This document shows positions 49,626 through 60,446 of a DNA stretch of 64,000 nucleotides, piece by piece. The stretch spans positions 16,453,726 through 16,517,725 of the forward strand of contig NC_063448.1 in assembly GCF_020379485.1 (NCBI RefSeq), written 5' to 3'. Every line of letters starts with the position of its first letter. Position 1 is the stretch's first letter. Made by a program: the position numbers and the translations under genes. A model generated the notes under the pieces. The model saw nothing but the letters and a program-made list of their open reading frames with translations, was not told the DNA's origin and searched no databases. Source of the DNA: Brassica napus (lineage: Eukaryota > Streptophyta > Magnoliopsida > Brassicales > Brassicaceae).

Positions 49626-52000
49626 ATGATGGCTATTGGGGTTAAGTCATCTTGTCGTCAAGGAGACATCATGTCGTCATCCAACGACAGTTGTCAGAAA
49701 TTTACTGGAGAAGAGATGGTGGAACCAGAGGTTTTGGAGGAATCTGGAGAGAAGATGAGCAAGAAAGCAGCAAAGAAGAGAGCCGCTACACTGAAGAAGA
49801 GGTTGTACCGTAAAAAGGAACGAGAAGAAGCCACATCATCATCATCTTCTCTTCCGGAGGATGAATCGTTTTCCAGCAACTACGGTGACGTGACTCCTAA
49901 GTCGGCTGCAGGTAGAAGCTGGAGAGAGGCTGTTGAAGGAAAAGAGTTGACTGATGTGAGCTACTTGGTTGAAGAGATTGTGGGGTCAGAGGTTTCCCTC
50001 AGAGGTCGAGTGCACAATCATCGCTTAGTCGCTAAAATATTGTTTGTGATCTTGAGGGAAAGTGGATTCACGGTTCAATGCGTCGTGGAGGAGGCCAGAG
50101 TTGGTACAAGCATGCTTAATTTTGTCAAGCAGCTGAGTCATGAATCCGTTGTTGAGCTTATCGGTCTCGTCTCTCTCCCTAAGAAGCCTCTCACAGCAAC
50201 CTCTCAGCAGGTGTTGCTTGTTTCCTTTTCCTTGATTCGAATAGTGTGACATTATTAACTCATCGATAATGTATGTTGCAGGTTGAAATACATGTCACAA
50301 AAATGTACTGCCTCAGCAGATCCTTGCTAAATTTACCACTTGCTGTGGTGGATGCTGCTCGAAGTGAAGCAGATATTGAAAAATCTGTCAAGGTAGGTAG
50401 AATAATGTTGGAGCTGCTAATGTGCTCTTTTATATGTATCTTCTTTCATAAGAGATAGATGAAGCTGCTCTTGTTTCCATGATTGTTTGTTGCAGGATGG
50501 CAAACCAGCTGCTCGTGTCCTTCAGGACACGCGTTTGAATAATAGGCCTCTTGACCTCAGAACACCGGCTAATCAAGCCCTCTTCCGTATTCAGTGCCAT
50601 GTCCAAATTGTAAGCCCCCCCCCTATTTATAGCTAAGTTAGGATAGGATTTGTCATCATTATACATGTGTTATATCCTAATGTTCCTATCATCATTATTT
50701 AATTGTTTGTGTAGGCGTTCAGAGAATTCTTACTATCCAAGGGGTTTCTTGAAATCCACACACCGAAATTGATGGCTGGCAGTAGTGAAGGAGGTTCCGC
50801 TGTATTTAGGTTGGACTACAAAGGGCAGCCTGCTTGTCTGGCTCAGTCTCCTCAGCTTCATAAGCAGATGGCCATATGTGGTGACATGCGACGCGTCTTT
50901 GAGGTTGGCCCTGTTTTCAGAGCGGAAGACTCTTTCACTCATAGACACCTGTGTGAATTCGTGGGTCTTGATGTGGAGATGGAGATACGAATGCACTACT
51001 CTGAGGTGTGTGCATGATTTTGTGCTAAATATTTCATCCCTCCATTAGTGCTAGCTAATAATACTACTTCCTGTTTTGTGCAGATAATGGATCTTGTGGG
51101 GGACTTGTTTCCGTTCATTTTCACAAAAATAGAAGAAAGGTGCCCAAAGGAACTTGAATCTGTCAGAAGGCAATACCCTTTTCACTCTTTGAAGGTATCT
51201 ATCGTTTGGATTCTTAGGAAAAAAAACTTAAAAGTTTCTTTTGTATTGAAAATTGATGATTTGTGCACTAAACTTGTAGTTTCTTCCGCAAACATTGAGA
51301 CTAACCTTTGCAGAAGGGATTCAAATGCTTAAGGTATGACTGGATTTTTTTTTTTTTTTTTTTGGAATTCAACTTGATGAATAATAATAATTGGGTCATC
51401 TTGACAGGAAGCTGGCGAAGAGGTTGATCCTCTTGGTGATTTAAACACAGAATCTGAGAAGAAACTTGGGCAGCTTGTTCTGGAAAAGTACAAGACAGAG
51501 TTCTACATGCTGCATCGCTATCCATCGGCTGTCAGACCGTTCTACACGATGCCATGTGAAGACGATTCTAACTACAGCAACTCATTCGATGTCTTCATCA
51601 GAGGTACGAGTTTGTCACCCAATTATGTTACTTGTACACTTGATTTAATAATTACTAAATTTGAGGTTTCTTTCTTATAGGAGAGGAGATCATCTCAGGA
51701 GCTCAACGTATCCATGACCCAGAACTCTTGGAGAAGCGTGCAAGAGAATGCGGCATTGATGTCAAGACAATATCCACATACATCGATGCATTCAGGTTAC
51801 CACAAACTGTTCGATCTACTACTACATATCCACATGAGTTGAGTTGAGTTGACAAGTGGCTGCATGTTCACAGGTATGGTGCACCGCCTCATGGTGGATT
51901 TGGAGCGGGGCTGGAGCGTGTGGTAATGCTCTTATGTGCCCTCAATAACATCCGCAAAACTTCTCTATTCCCTCGTGACCCAAAAAGGCTTGCTCCCTAA
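49626..52000 (+). CDS. AspRS: Aspartyl-tRNA synthetase, cytosolic (complete, nine coding exons)
   Basis: Coding exons: 49626-50210, 50282-50392, 50496-50609, 50715-51005, 51084-51194, 51280-51333, 51408-51603, 51681-51795 and 51874-52000. All have GT-AG borders and give 567 codons. A 5' UTR intron (49471-49624) ends two bases before the ATG; an alternative start is MSSSND at 49671. The enzyme charges tRNA-Asp with aspartate. The N-terminal Lys-rich helix ([17 protein letters not shown]) is typical of eukaryotic AspRS. An OB-fold anticodon domain follows ([11 protein letters not shown]), then class II motif 1 (FLEIHTPKL), the aspartate-binding and flipping region ([18 protein letters not shown]), motif 2 ([15 protein letters not shown]) and motif 3 ([13 protein letters not shown]). 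Arabidopsis has close homologues, one being the BABA receptor IBI1; which is the orthologue cannot be told here. Confidence 0.95.
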
Positions 52001-52502
52001 TATCATCGCTCTTTCCCTCGTGTTTCTCAAAGCCTTGCTCCCTTAATAATATCTATCTTATCAATCAAATTGTCAGGCTCCACTGATATTTTCTCATTGA
52101 AGATCTTTGAGAGTCTGTGTAACGATCGCTCCCGTTTTCTAACTTGCTTTTAAACTGTTGTGTGTTTTAATGTTGTTTCTCACTTTCTCTTAATCATTAA
52201 TAAAGAGACATGTTTAAATTAACGGTATTGCAGAGACTCCTGCAGTTTTTTCGAATAGTTTTGAGTCCAAAGTCGTCTAAATCTCAGCTTGTAGTTGAGG
52301 ACGGTGTTACCTTTGCAAGTGTTGCTAATTCTCACCGACGCCTGAGAAGAGATATTAATGTAAAAGACACCAGAAAAGAGTTTTTACCCAATGGGCGGTG
52401 GATGTGCTAACCTGTTCAATAACTTGCTGTTTCACGTCCGAGACTCTTAAATCTCAATTGAGAATGGCAGTTGTAGGCAAGAGAAGAAGTAAGGTGAGAC
52501 TT
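52001..52502. other. 3' flank of aspartyl-tRNA synthetase
   Basis: This holds the 3' UTR and terminator of the synthetase; AATAAA-like ATTAATAAAG lies near 52197. A 66-codon plus frame at 52210-52410 has no recognisable product. Confidence 0.5.
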
Positions 52503-53888
52503 TTATACTGATAAGCGAGGAGATACACTCTCTTGCGTCTGCTGAAGCCAGAGTCTAGGGATGGCAGAATCAGGTGAACCGCCAGTCTCTAGACCCCAAA
52601 TATCAGTTACAAGAAAACCATCTTTCCCTTTTTTCCACTTATCATGTTGTAGGCTGTAGCGGCCTAATAACATGATGCATGTTGTTATCACTATTTCCTG
52701 AATGCGAGGATTCAATTCAACCAGTCCTCTTTCGTAGATAAGACCAGGATAGAGCTTGTGAGGTCAACCTCATTACAGCAAATGTAAACAAGTTAGACGG
52801 TATCATCACGTGAGAGAGTTGTTGAAACCAAGAGATGTTGAAATAAGATCATAGAGTGGCATCGTAAGCTCCCACCATATGAATCTAGTACTTGAACAAG
52901 AGACTGTACATCCAAAAGAAAATGCTCGTCAAACACTAAAGTTTCACATGTGCGATCAAAGCTTAATAGATATGTAGAAACAAACCTGAACTTCAAGTGC
53001 TGTGTCCTTTGATAAAGTAAGCATTTGAACGGTTCCACGCTGAGTCAGCTGAAGTTTCTTCCCAACAAAAAGATCTGCTCGAAAGAGGGACAACCTCTGC
53101 ATAAGCTATTAAAAGTTGCGCATAATGCGGTTTTGCGGAAATCAAAAGCAAGGCATTGGACACAGCAACGTCGGAGCATTTTTTTTTTTACCACAGCAGC
53201 AGTCTTCGGAGCTAGACCGCTTTTGAAATGCTGGCAATTTAGTGAGACAAACCCGAACAAAGAACAGTGAATAATATAAATGTGCTAGATTTTGGGTGAG
53301 AGTTGCTTTACTGCTTAGATAATCTGTAATGAAGGGATACAACTGCGCTCGAGTAAGCCCTCCTGTTGGTTCTTTCTCGAGTAAGGCTCTAACGGACCCG
53401 TGGAACATCACAAAGAGTGAGTGTGCTTCCCTGAGCATTCCCCTGAGTGCACCAATTCTCCATATAGCTCCTGTATCCTTATTTTTCTCCACAACCTGCC
53501 AATGTCTCTAGATCAGATTTTGTTCATTGACACTAGTGAAGACTACAATCAACTCATCGCTCATTTTAAAGATAGAGAATTGTGTTACCATCACCATCCA
53601 GATATCAGGTTCAGCCTCAAAGAAAATATGAGAATGTCTTTCTGCTTCTATGACCTCACAAGCTGCCTCCGGAGAAAAGAGTCTGCATTTATGCTCACAC
53701 ACCGTTGTCTCTAAATATCAACAAGATTTTTACACAGAATATCGACTAAAGTAATGCAAACCAAATCTTGGGGAGAGTGGTATTAGCAGGAGCTGACCTA
53801 GTAAAAGTATAAGACCTTCGCTGAGGCCGGTAACTGATAGCTGCGTGGAGACGTCTAGCTCAGGAGGATGAAAGAAGAGAATCTTGTC
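52503..53888 (-). pseudogene. CCZ1: CCZ1-like vacuolar fusion protein, decayed fragment
   Basis: On the minus strand, exon-like pieces appear in the order of plant CCZ1 (DUF1712). They are DKILFFHPPEL (53808-53888), SPEAACEVIEAERHSH (53586-53684), DTGAIWRIGALRGMLREAHS to GGLTRAQLYPFITDYLS (53313-53492), RGTVQMLTLSKDTALEVQ (about 52985-53045), VLDSYGGSLRCHSMILF (about 52795-52915) and WKKGKDGFLVTDIWG (about 52540-52650). CCZ1 pairs with MON1 to activate Rab7 in vacuolar trafficking. The piece before RGTVQ lacks about ten residues, a stop follows TTLSRDDTV, and both the N terminus and the C-terminal half are missing. It is a dead fragment, probably an old duplicate, with a copia fragment fused to its upstream side. 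Confidence 0.85.
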
Positions 53889-54076
53889 AAGCACACACAA
53901 AGTGTCAGTGAACACAGCAAAGCAACCAGTCTGTTTCAATATTTTTGCAACAGACAGCAACGTGCAGTTCAAATTTGATACGAAGAGAACATTCTCAAGA
54001 GTTAACTTCTTTAACAAGGGAAGTCGACCACACTTAGTAGCGTTTACAACACTACGATCAGCAAAAGAGACAGGAC
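53889..54076 (-). mobile_element. Copia fragment A, GAG-pre-integrase part
   Basis: The minus-strand frame (54071 to 53889) has ENVLFVSNLNCTLLSVAK and CFAVFTDTLCVL, typical of the segment between copia protease and integrase. It continues the protease fragment at 58764-59076 across the inserted element. Its left end joins the CCZ1-like sequence at a shared leucine codon. AGGAC at 54072-54076 is the left target duplication of the inserted element. Confidence 0.8.
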
Positions 54077-54333
54077 TATAAGCTCAAGATTGATCAGGAA
54101 CACAATATAAAGAACTCTCAAAAAACTTCCTCAAAAACTTAAGCACACAATCTCAATCTCTTAAACTCTTTTAAAAGGTATGCAACACTCTTGCAACTCT
54201 TTATATAGATGTTATGTTTCCTAGACTCTTAGGAACTAACTTTCCTAAACTCTTAGGAATTAACTTTTCTAAAACATATCTAAATTAGGAATATAACTTG
54301 CCCTCTAAGTTAACTTCATGTTTATCTCCAACA
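54077..54333 (-). repeat. Copia 3' LTR
   Basis: 257 bp. Matches 58496-58763 apart from a short deletion and a few substitutions. It begins TATAAGCTC on the plus strand directly after AGGAC. Confidence 0.92.
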
Positions 54334-54334
54334 T

Positions 54335-57300
54335 TCTCCCCTTTAAACTTGAAGTTAACTTCTCCAATGTCTTGAACTCCCACAAGTTCCTTCATCTCCT
54401 TGAACTTGATTCTCCCTAAAGCTTTAGTTAAGATGTCTGCCTTTTGATCAGTCTCTGGAACATGCTGTACGTCGACTAGCTCATTTTCGATGCACTCACG
54501 GATAAAATGGTATCGTTTGTGTATATGTTTGCTGCGACCATGGAATACAGGGTTCTTAGTGAGTGCTATGGCAGATTTATTATCAAGCCATATCTCCACT
54601 CGATCACTCGGTGTTCCAACAGTTTCTTTTAACAGCTCTTGAAGCCATATGGCTTGTTTTGCGGCTTCGGTTGCTGCCATAAACTCAGCCTCACAAGATG
54701 ATAAAGCCACCGTCTCTTGCTTCTGAGGACACCAAGTAATTGGACAACCATTTAGATAAAACACGTGACCTGTAGTACTTCTGCCGTCATCTTCGTCGAT
54801 GTTATGACTTGAGTCACTAAATCCCTCAAGCTTCATATCGTTTGCTCTTTCATATACGAGACCAAGTCTTGTCGTTCCCTTTAGGTACCTTAGTACCTGT
54901 TTTAATGCTGCTCTGTGAGATACCTTTGGATTATGCATGTATCTACTGAGCAATCCAACGCAGAAACCAAGGTCAAGCCGAGTGTGAAGTAAGTAGCGCA
55001 AGCACCCGATCTTACGTCTATAATCTCTTTCATCAATGCCATCTTCCTCGTCTGCCTTTGATATCTTTAGACCAAACTCCATGGGAGTTTGCGTAGCATT
55101 ACACTCATCCATGCCAGCCTCACTTAAGATTTTGCTGGCGTATCTTCCTTGCTGTAACGTTATCCTCCCCCTTTCTTGATGAACTTCAATCCCGAGGTAG
55201 TAAGTTAACAACCCGAAATCACTCATCTCAAAGTTGCTCGACATCTCTTTCTTAAACCCATGTAGCATAGACTGATCTGAGCCCATGATCAATAAATCAT
55301 CGACGTATACGGCGACTAGAAGAAGACGATCTCGCTCTTGCTTGCGATACAAGGCAGGCTCCTTTGAACATCTTTTGAATTTTATCTGCTCTATGACTTT
55401 GTTAAGCTTTTCATTCCAAGCTCTCGGAGCTTGCCTCAGTCCATATAAATATTTATTAAGCTTGTATACCTTCTCTTCTTCTCCTTTAACTTCAAATCTT
55501 TCTGGTTGTTTGACCTACACGATTTCTTTCAAGTCTCCATTGAGGAAAGCGGTTTTTACGTCTAGATGGTGGATCTCCCATCCCTTTGATGCAGCTAGAG
55601 CAATAAGAAATCTTACAGTTTCTATGCGTGCAACTGGTGCGAAGACCTCTTCAAAGTCAATACCATGACGTTGAATGTATCCTTTAGCTACTAATCTTGA
55701 TTTGTACTTGTTGATGCTTCCATCTGCGTTCCGTTTGATTTTAAAAATCCACTTTAAGCCAATCGCTTTTACTCCTGGAGGTAGGTCAACGAGATCCCAT
55801 GTTTTATTCTTGATAATTGAGTTAATCTCTTCTTTGCATGCTTCACGCCACACTCTTTCCTCCATTGCTGTTTTAAAATCCCACGGATCCTCGTTCAAGA
55901 GCAGCAAGAGACGCTCTCCTTCTTCCTCCACAAGATAGATATAATCATCGAGATACGCGGGTTTCTTACTGGTCCTGCTTGATCGTCGCACTTGAAGTTC
56001 CTCTGTTTCCTCTGATGACTCTGGTTGCGAATCATTATTCCCTTCCTCGATAGCTTCTTCGATTGTATCTTCACCGTTGACTGTGTCACTCGTGGTTTCT
56101 TCAAGTCCCTGGTTCCCATACTCTCCTATCGTGACTAAAAATTCCAGGTTTCTCAGCTTCATCTCTTCGAGTCTTGTTCCATTCCCAAGCTTTATCTTTT
56201 TCGAATACAACATCTCTACTAACAACTATCCTTTGATGTGTGGGATCATACAATCTGTATGCTTTAGAACCGGGCTCAGTTCCACGGTGCACAAGAGTAT
56301 GAGATCTTAAATCCAGTTTCTTCAAGTTTGCCGTCTCTACCTTAGCATGTACGACACACCCAAATACTTGTAGGTGTTTGATATTGGGTTTTATCCCTTT
56401 GAACGCCTCATATGGTGTTTGAGAGACCAGCGTCTTTGTTGCGATCCTATTTATGAGGTAGGTTGAGTGTCTTATAGCTTCGCCCCACAGATAGTTTGGT
56501 ACCTCCATGTGCATCAAGAGGCTCCTTGTCATCTCTAACAAGGTTCTATTGCGTCTCTCCACCACACCGTTTTGCTGCGGGGTGTATGGAGCAGTTAGGT
56601 CTCGTTGTATTCCTGATTTTTCACAAAAATCACGAAATTCTGTGCTTGTGACTCTCCACCTCTGTCCGTTCTCAGTGTCTTGATGGTTTTTCCAGCTTCA
56701 TGCTCAACTATCTTCTTAAAGCGTTTGAACTTGTCGAATGCCTCTGATTTTTTCTTTCAAAAGTATAGACCACATATATCGTGAGCAGTCATCTATGAGC
56801 ACGAATATATACCTATTTCTTCCAGCAGTGGATGGTGATATTGGTCCACAAAGATCACCATGTACGAGCTCTAATACTTCAGACGCACGGTACGGCGTCG
56901 ATGTTGGGAATGGTCTCCTTGTTTGCTTAGCTCATAAGCAAGAGTTACAAATCTCTTTCTCGACCCTTAGCTCGGGTAGACCAGCGACAAGTTCCTTACT
57001 TATCATTGCTTTCATAGCATCAGCTCCAAGATGTCCAAGACGTGCATGCCATCGCGAGGCCTCACACTGTGTTTGTGTTTGTAAACACTTCTGTTCTTCT
57101 ATCTCCATCAGAACTTTATACAGCCGGTTTCTTGATCTTGGTGCCTTCACGATGAGGTTACCATCCTTATCATGTAGAGTAAGATAGTTCTCTCTCATTC
57201 TCACATCACATCCCGATTCCGTGGCTTAACCGAGGCTTATAATATTGCTCTTAAGTTCTGGGATAAAATAGACGTCTGCAAGTGTTTTCTTTTTCCCGTC

Positions 57301-58437
57301 TAGACTCACGAACAGAATGGAACCTTTCCCTTTGATATCTATCTTCAAATCATCTCCAAAACGAACTTTTCCCGTGATTGTGTCGTCTAAGAATTTAAAG
57401 TAGCTTAGGTTTCCAGTCATGTGGTTGCTGGCTCCGTTGTCTAAGTACCACACTCTGTCGCTATCAGTACTTGATTCAAACTCTTTAGGTTTCACGTTTC
57501 GTTCGTTGAGATAGACAATTTCGTGCATCATGAGTCTGTCGGCTTCTTGGGTTTCATCTCCATCTTTACTCCCAGTTGTTTCTTGTAGCTTAAGCAATCT
57601 ATCGGGACATGTAGCTGAAAAGTGTCCTAGCTTGTCACATCTAAAACATGTGATCTTTGATGTGTCTCGACTTTCCCAATAAGATCTTCCGTTTTCTCGA
57701 TTGTCCCAATACGACCTACCACGTCTTCTTCCTCTGCCTTAGTATCGACCGCCTCGACCACGTCCTCCTTGATAGCCTCGGTATGCTTGTGGTTCTGCGT
57801 TAGTATACATGAGCTTGCTCTGATCTTCTTGTGTGTCTTCCTCCTCTTCTTCCGCCATGATACGCTCCTCGTATGCTTTCAAACGCCCTATAACGTCTTC
57901 AAAACTCGCGGTGTTTAAATCCAATAGTTGCTTGAGCGAAGCGACTATATGGATATACTTCTTGCGTGGTAACGCTTGAAGGAATTTTTTTACGAGTTTC
58001 GCTTCATTCATACTCTCACCCAATGCAGCGGACTTTGATGATATCTCTGTTAACTTGCCCACGAAGTCATCAATCTTATCAGTTTCCTTCATCTTTAGCC
58101 GCTCGAATTCAGTCATCAAGGTTTGTAGCCTTGCTTCTCGAACCCTATCTGCTCCTACATGTCGGGTCTTTATTGCGTCCCAAACCTTCTTTGCGGTCTC
58201 AAGTGCTCCAACTTGTAGGATCAGAGTCTCCGGGATTGATTGAAAGAGAAGGGCTGTCACTAAGTCATTCTTGTCTCCTTCGGTTGATTCGCTCTCGACT
58301 GCTTCCCACACTTTATGAACCCTAAGTAGCATCTTCATCCGTATTGCCCATACGGTGTAATTGGTTGCTGTTAACATCGGACACTTTATGGATGAACCTC
58401 CATCCTTCTTAGTTGTCGTCATTACCAAGTCACCCAT
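54335..58437 (-). pseudogene. Copia gag-pol polyprotein, broken
   Basis: Gag starts at 58437 (MGDLVMTTTKK) and has the UBN2-type core (WAIRMKMLLRVHKVWEAV). A stop at 57739 precedes the CCHC knuckle CFRCDKLGHFSATC near 57610-57650. The protease motif DNGASNHM is near 57420. GAG-pre-integrase (WHARLGHLGADAM) is near 57040. The integrase has TDRGGE near 56670 and QQNGVVERRNRTLLEM near 56550. The RT has [14 protein letters not shown] near 55530 and the YVDDLLIMG box near 55300. RNase H and tail (SCEAEFMAATEAAKQA) run to 54285. Stops at 57739, 57226, 56932 and 55515, plus frame changes near 56590, 56120 and 55360, prevent translation of the whole. Confidence 0.9.
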
Positions 58438-58480
58438 GATTCTCGATCAAACTCTTGATCAACTGTTGACAATCGGTTTT

Positions 58481-58493
58481 GGCTCTGATACCA
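58481..58493 (-). promoter_or_regulatory. Copia primer-binding site, initiator tRNA-Met
   Basis: On the minus strand TGGTATCAGAGCC lies two bases inside the 5' LTR. TGGTATCAGAGC is the standard plant copia site complementary to the 3' end of initiator tRNA-Met. Confidence 0.93.
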
Positions 58494-58495
58494 AA

Positions 58496-58763
58496 TACAA
58501 GCTCAAGATTGATCAGGAACACAATATAAAGAACTCTCTTTATTAGCTTAAGAAACTTCCTCAAAAACTTAAGCACACAATCTCAATCTCTTAAACTCTT
58601 TTAAAAGGTATGCAACACTCTTGCAACTCTTTATATAGATGTTATGTTTCCTAAACTCTTAGGAACTAACTTTCATAAACTCTTAGGAATTAACTTTTCT
58701 AAAACATATCTAAATTAGGAATATAATTTGCCCTCCAAGTTAACTTCATGTTTATCTCCAACA
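58496..58763 (-). repeat. Copia 5' LTR
   Basis: 268 bp. It ends CTCCAACA on the plus strand, followed by AGGAC. A TATATAGA-type promoter box occurs near 58632. Confidence 0.92.
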
Positions 58764-59076
58764 AGGACATGGAGGAATATTGATAATCGATTCAAGAATA
58801 TACATGTCTCCAGCCATGTGGTGTGATGCTCCTGAATCAAGTATCACCTCTCCTGTTTGGACTTCACCGTAGACGATCCGGAATTGGCGTAGATTTCTGT
58901 TGCTCAAGGAGTTGACTTAAAGTGTCCCACTGCTCTTTTGTTTCTTTCTTCCTTTTCCGCATTCCCTTTCTCCCAATAGTTTGTTGAAAATTAATTTTTT
59001 GGTGAATAAGAAGTGCATGTTCGTTCCTTCTATTTAATATTTGTGTATGTCTTTTATTAAGGCTTGCCGTTACCAT
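58764..59076 (-). mobile_element. Copia fragment A, protease part
   Basis: On the minus strand a basic segment (QWDTLSQLLEQQKSTPIPDR) precedes a copia protease motif DSGASHHMAGD near 58810-58835. This is a different, older copia element than the one at 54077-58763, which inserted in it. The two parts of fragment A are in register across the insertion when one AGGAC copy is removed. Confidence 0.85.
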
Positions 59077-59401
59077 TTGTCACAGTAACAACTATAGTAG
59101 ACAAGAAGTTCAATTTTTGTTACTATTAAACTGGCTGAACTTGCCATCAGAATTTTGCAAATGAACCCTCTTTATCTAGTTGAAGATCTCGCACTCATGG
59201 ATGTGTGATATTCATGATGTTTCCTGTAAAACGTATAATTGCAATATCATCATATTGATTGGTTCGTTACTCCGCTTCTAGGATCCGGATTTCTTGTTTG
59301 GGCCCGAGTTTTCTAGTTTGTTTCGTTTATGAAAGGCCTTCTGGCTTATCTGATATATAATAAGCCTAGGGTATCGTATCACTCTAAAACATTTTGACAA
59401 T
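59077..59401. other. Unassigned spacer
   Basis: I see no gene or repeat here. Confidence 0.5.
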
Positions 59402-60083
59402 TCGTAGTGTTTTTTTTTTTTTGCTAAGAATGTAAATTATCATTAAAGATGGAGATTGTTGTACAAAGTAGTTAATCTATACAAAAACAACACCCTGGCA
59501 AAAAGAAAATAAAAAACAGGGGGTCGATATGTTGAACAGTATATGGAGTTCCAAAGAAGCCCAAAAGAGGGGGCAGAAACCTAAGCGCTGGGATTAGATT
59601 AGCCAAAATGTCATGAGGTCCTTGAATTTCTTCCTGGTCCTGAATGCGTTGATGGTGTTGATCACATGCCTATTGATGTCTCTAAAGACAACTAGCGGTG
59701 GAGTGATTAACTGGTTGTGAAACATGTTGTTGCGCTGTCTCCAAACAGAATATACCAATGCTTGAACCACAAGCATTCTAAGCTGCATAGGTGCTGCTGG
59801 GGACGAGCTGCAGCTCCATTGTATAAGGTCTGACCAATCGCTGAAAGCAGGGACAGCACATTGGAGTCTCCGGCGAATCTCTGACCATAGCGTCAAGGCG
59901 AAGGAACAAGATAGCATTAGGTGATCCCTTGATTCTGGGTTGGTGGAGCAGATGCAACAAGCTGTAGGTACCTGCATTCCCCATGAAGATAGCCTGTCAG
60001 CGGGTTGGTAACCCCTTGGTCTTAAGCACTCCCATGTTTTGGAAGATGAGTAGGAATCACTGGTAAGCACTCGTAGTGTTTTT
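59402..60083 (-). mobile_element. 5'-truncated LINE with 13-bp TSD
   Basis: The target duplication TCGTAGTGTTTTT is at 59402-59414 and 60071-60083. On the plus strand a T-run (59410-59422) marks the poly(A) tail of a minus-strand element. The minus frame 59594-60100 encodes the C-terminal zf-RVT domain of an L1-type LINE (DRLSSWGMQ, CCICSTNPESRDHLMLSC) and a QRNNMFHN-type tail. Only about 0.66 kb of the element was copied, which is usual for target-primed reverse transcription. The few codons before 60071 belong to the flank. Confidence 0.9.
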
Positions 60084-60446
60084 GCATGAACGAAGGACAA
60101 TATGAACTTTTTGTAAAAGAAAGATTAGATTATTGGTAAGGAGACTAGACGGCTTCAATAGCTAGACTTAAAAGAAATTAAATCACTTAAAACATAAATC
60201 AAACCGAAAAGAAATTAAACCACACTTAAACATAAAGCACACCGGTCTTAAAGCAGAATTAAACCACACTTAAAACATAAACCATACGGATCTTAAAGCA
60301 GAAACTAAACCACACTTAAAACATAAATCAAACTTGTCATAGGGCAGAAATCAAACCGCAGGAACTAAACCAACAAGCAACACATCAGGAAACACAATCT
60401 GGTTCTCACGATAAGAAGATGATATCTCACCACCAATCACCAAAGT
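60084..60446. repeat. Degenerate tandem repeat, period about 46 bp
   Basis: TTAAACCACACTTAAAACAT-type units begin near 60178, 60215, 60259, 60305 and 60351, with linkers such as GGTCTTAAAGCAGAA. They diverge by 10-25 percent by eye. AAAGT at 60442-60446 is the left target duplication of the next element. Confidence 0.75.

Larger units (their letters stand above)
26391..50953 (+). repeat. Copy 2 of the 24.5-kb direct duplication
   Basis: This is the second copy of 1-24543. Homology begins inside a solo LTR only because the window starts there, and ends where copy 1 meets the gap. In copy 2 the synthetase and RPA-like coding exons are intact, while the Athila gag-pol and ORF-1 carry one-base indels that copy 1 lacks. 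Confidence 0.95.
54077..58763 (-). mobile_element. Ty1/copia retrotransposon, 4.7 kb, TSD AGGAC
   Basis: It has LTRs at 58496-58763 (5') and 54077-54333 (3') and a tRNA-iMet primer site at 58481-58493. A PPT (AAAGGGGAGAA, minus) lies at about 54334-54344, and AGGAC duplications lie at 54072-54076 and 58764-58768. The LTR runs TGTTGGAG...CTTRTA. The order gag-protease-integrase-RT-RNase H is that of copia elements. The 3' LTR lacks about 15 bp (CTTTATTAGCTTAAG region) present in the 5' LTR, and both LTRs otherwise match closely. Several stops and frameshifts break the polyprotein. Confidence 0.95.

Noticed and set aside
52210..52410. 66-codon frame after the synthetase
   Set aside because: No family resemblance; it lies in the 3' flank and may be chance.
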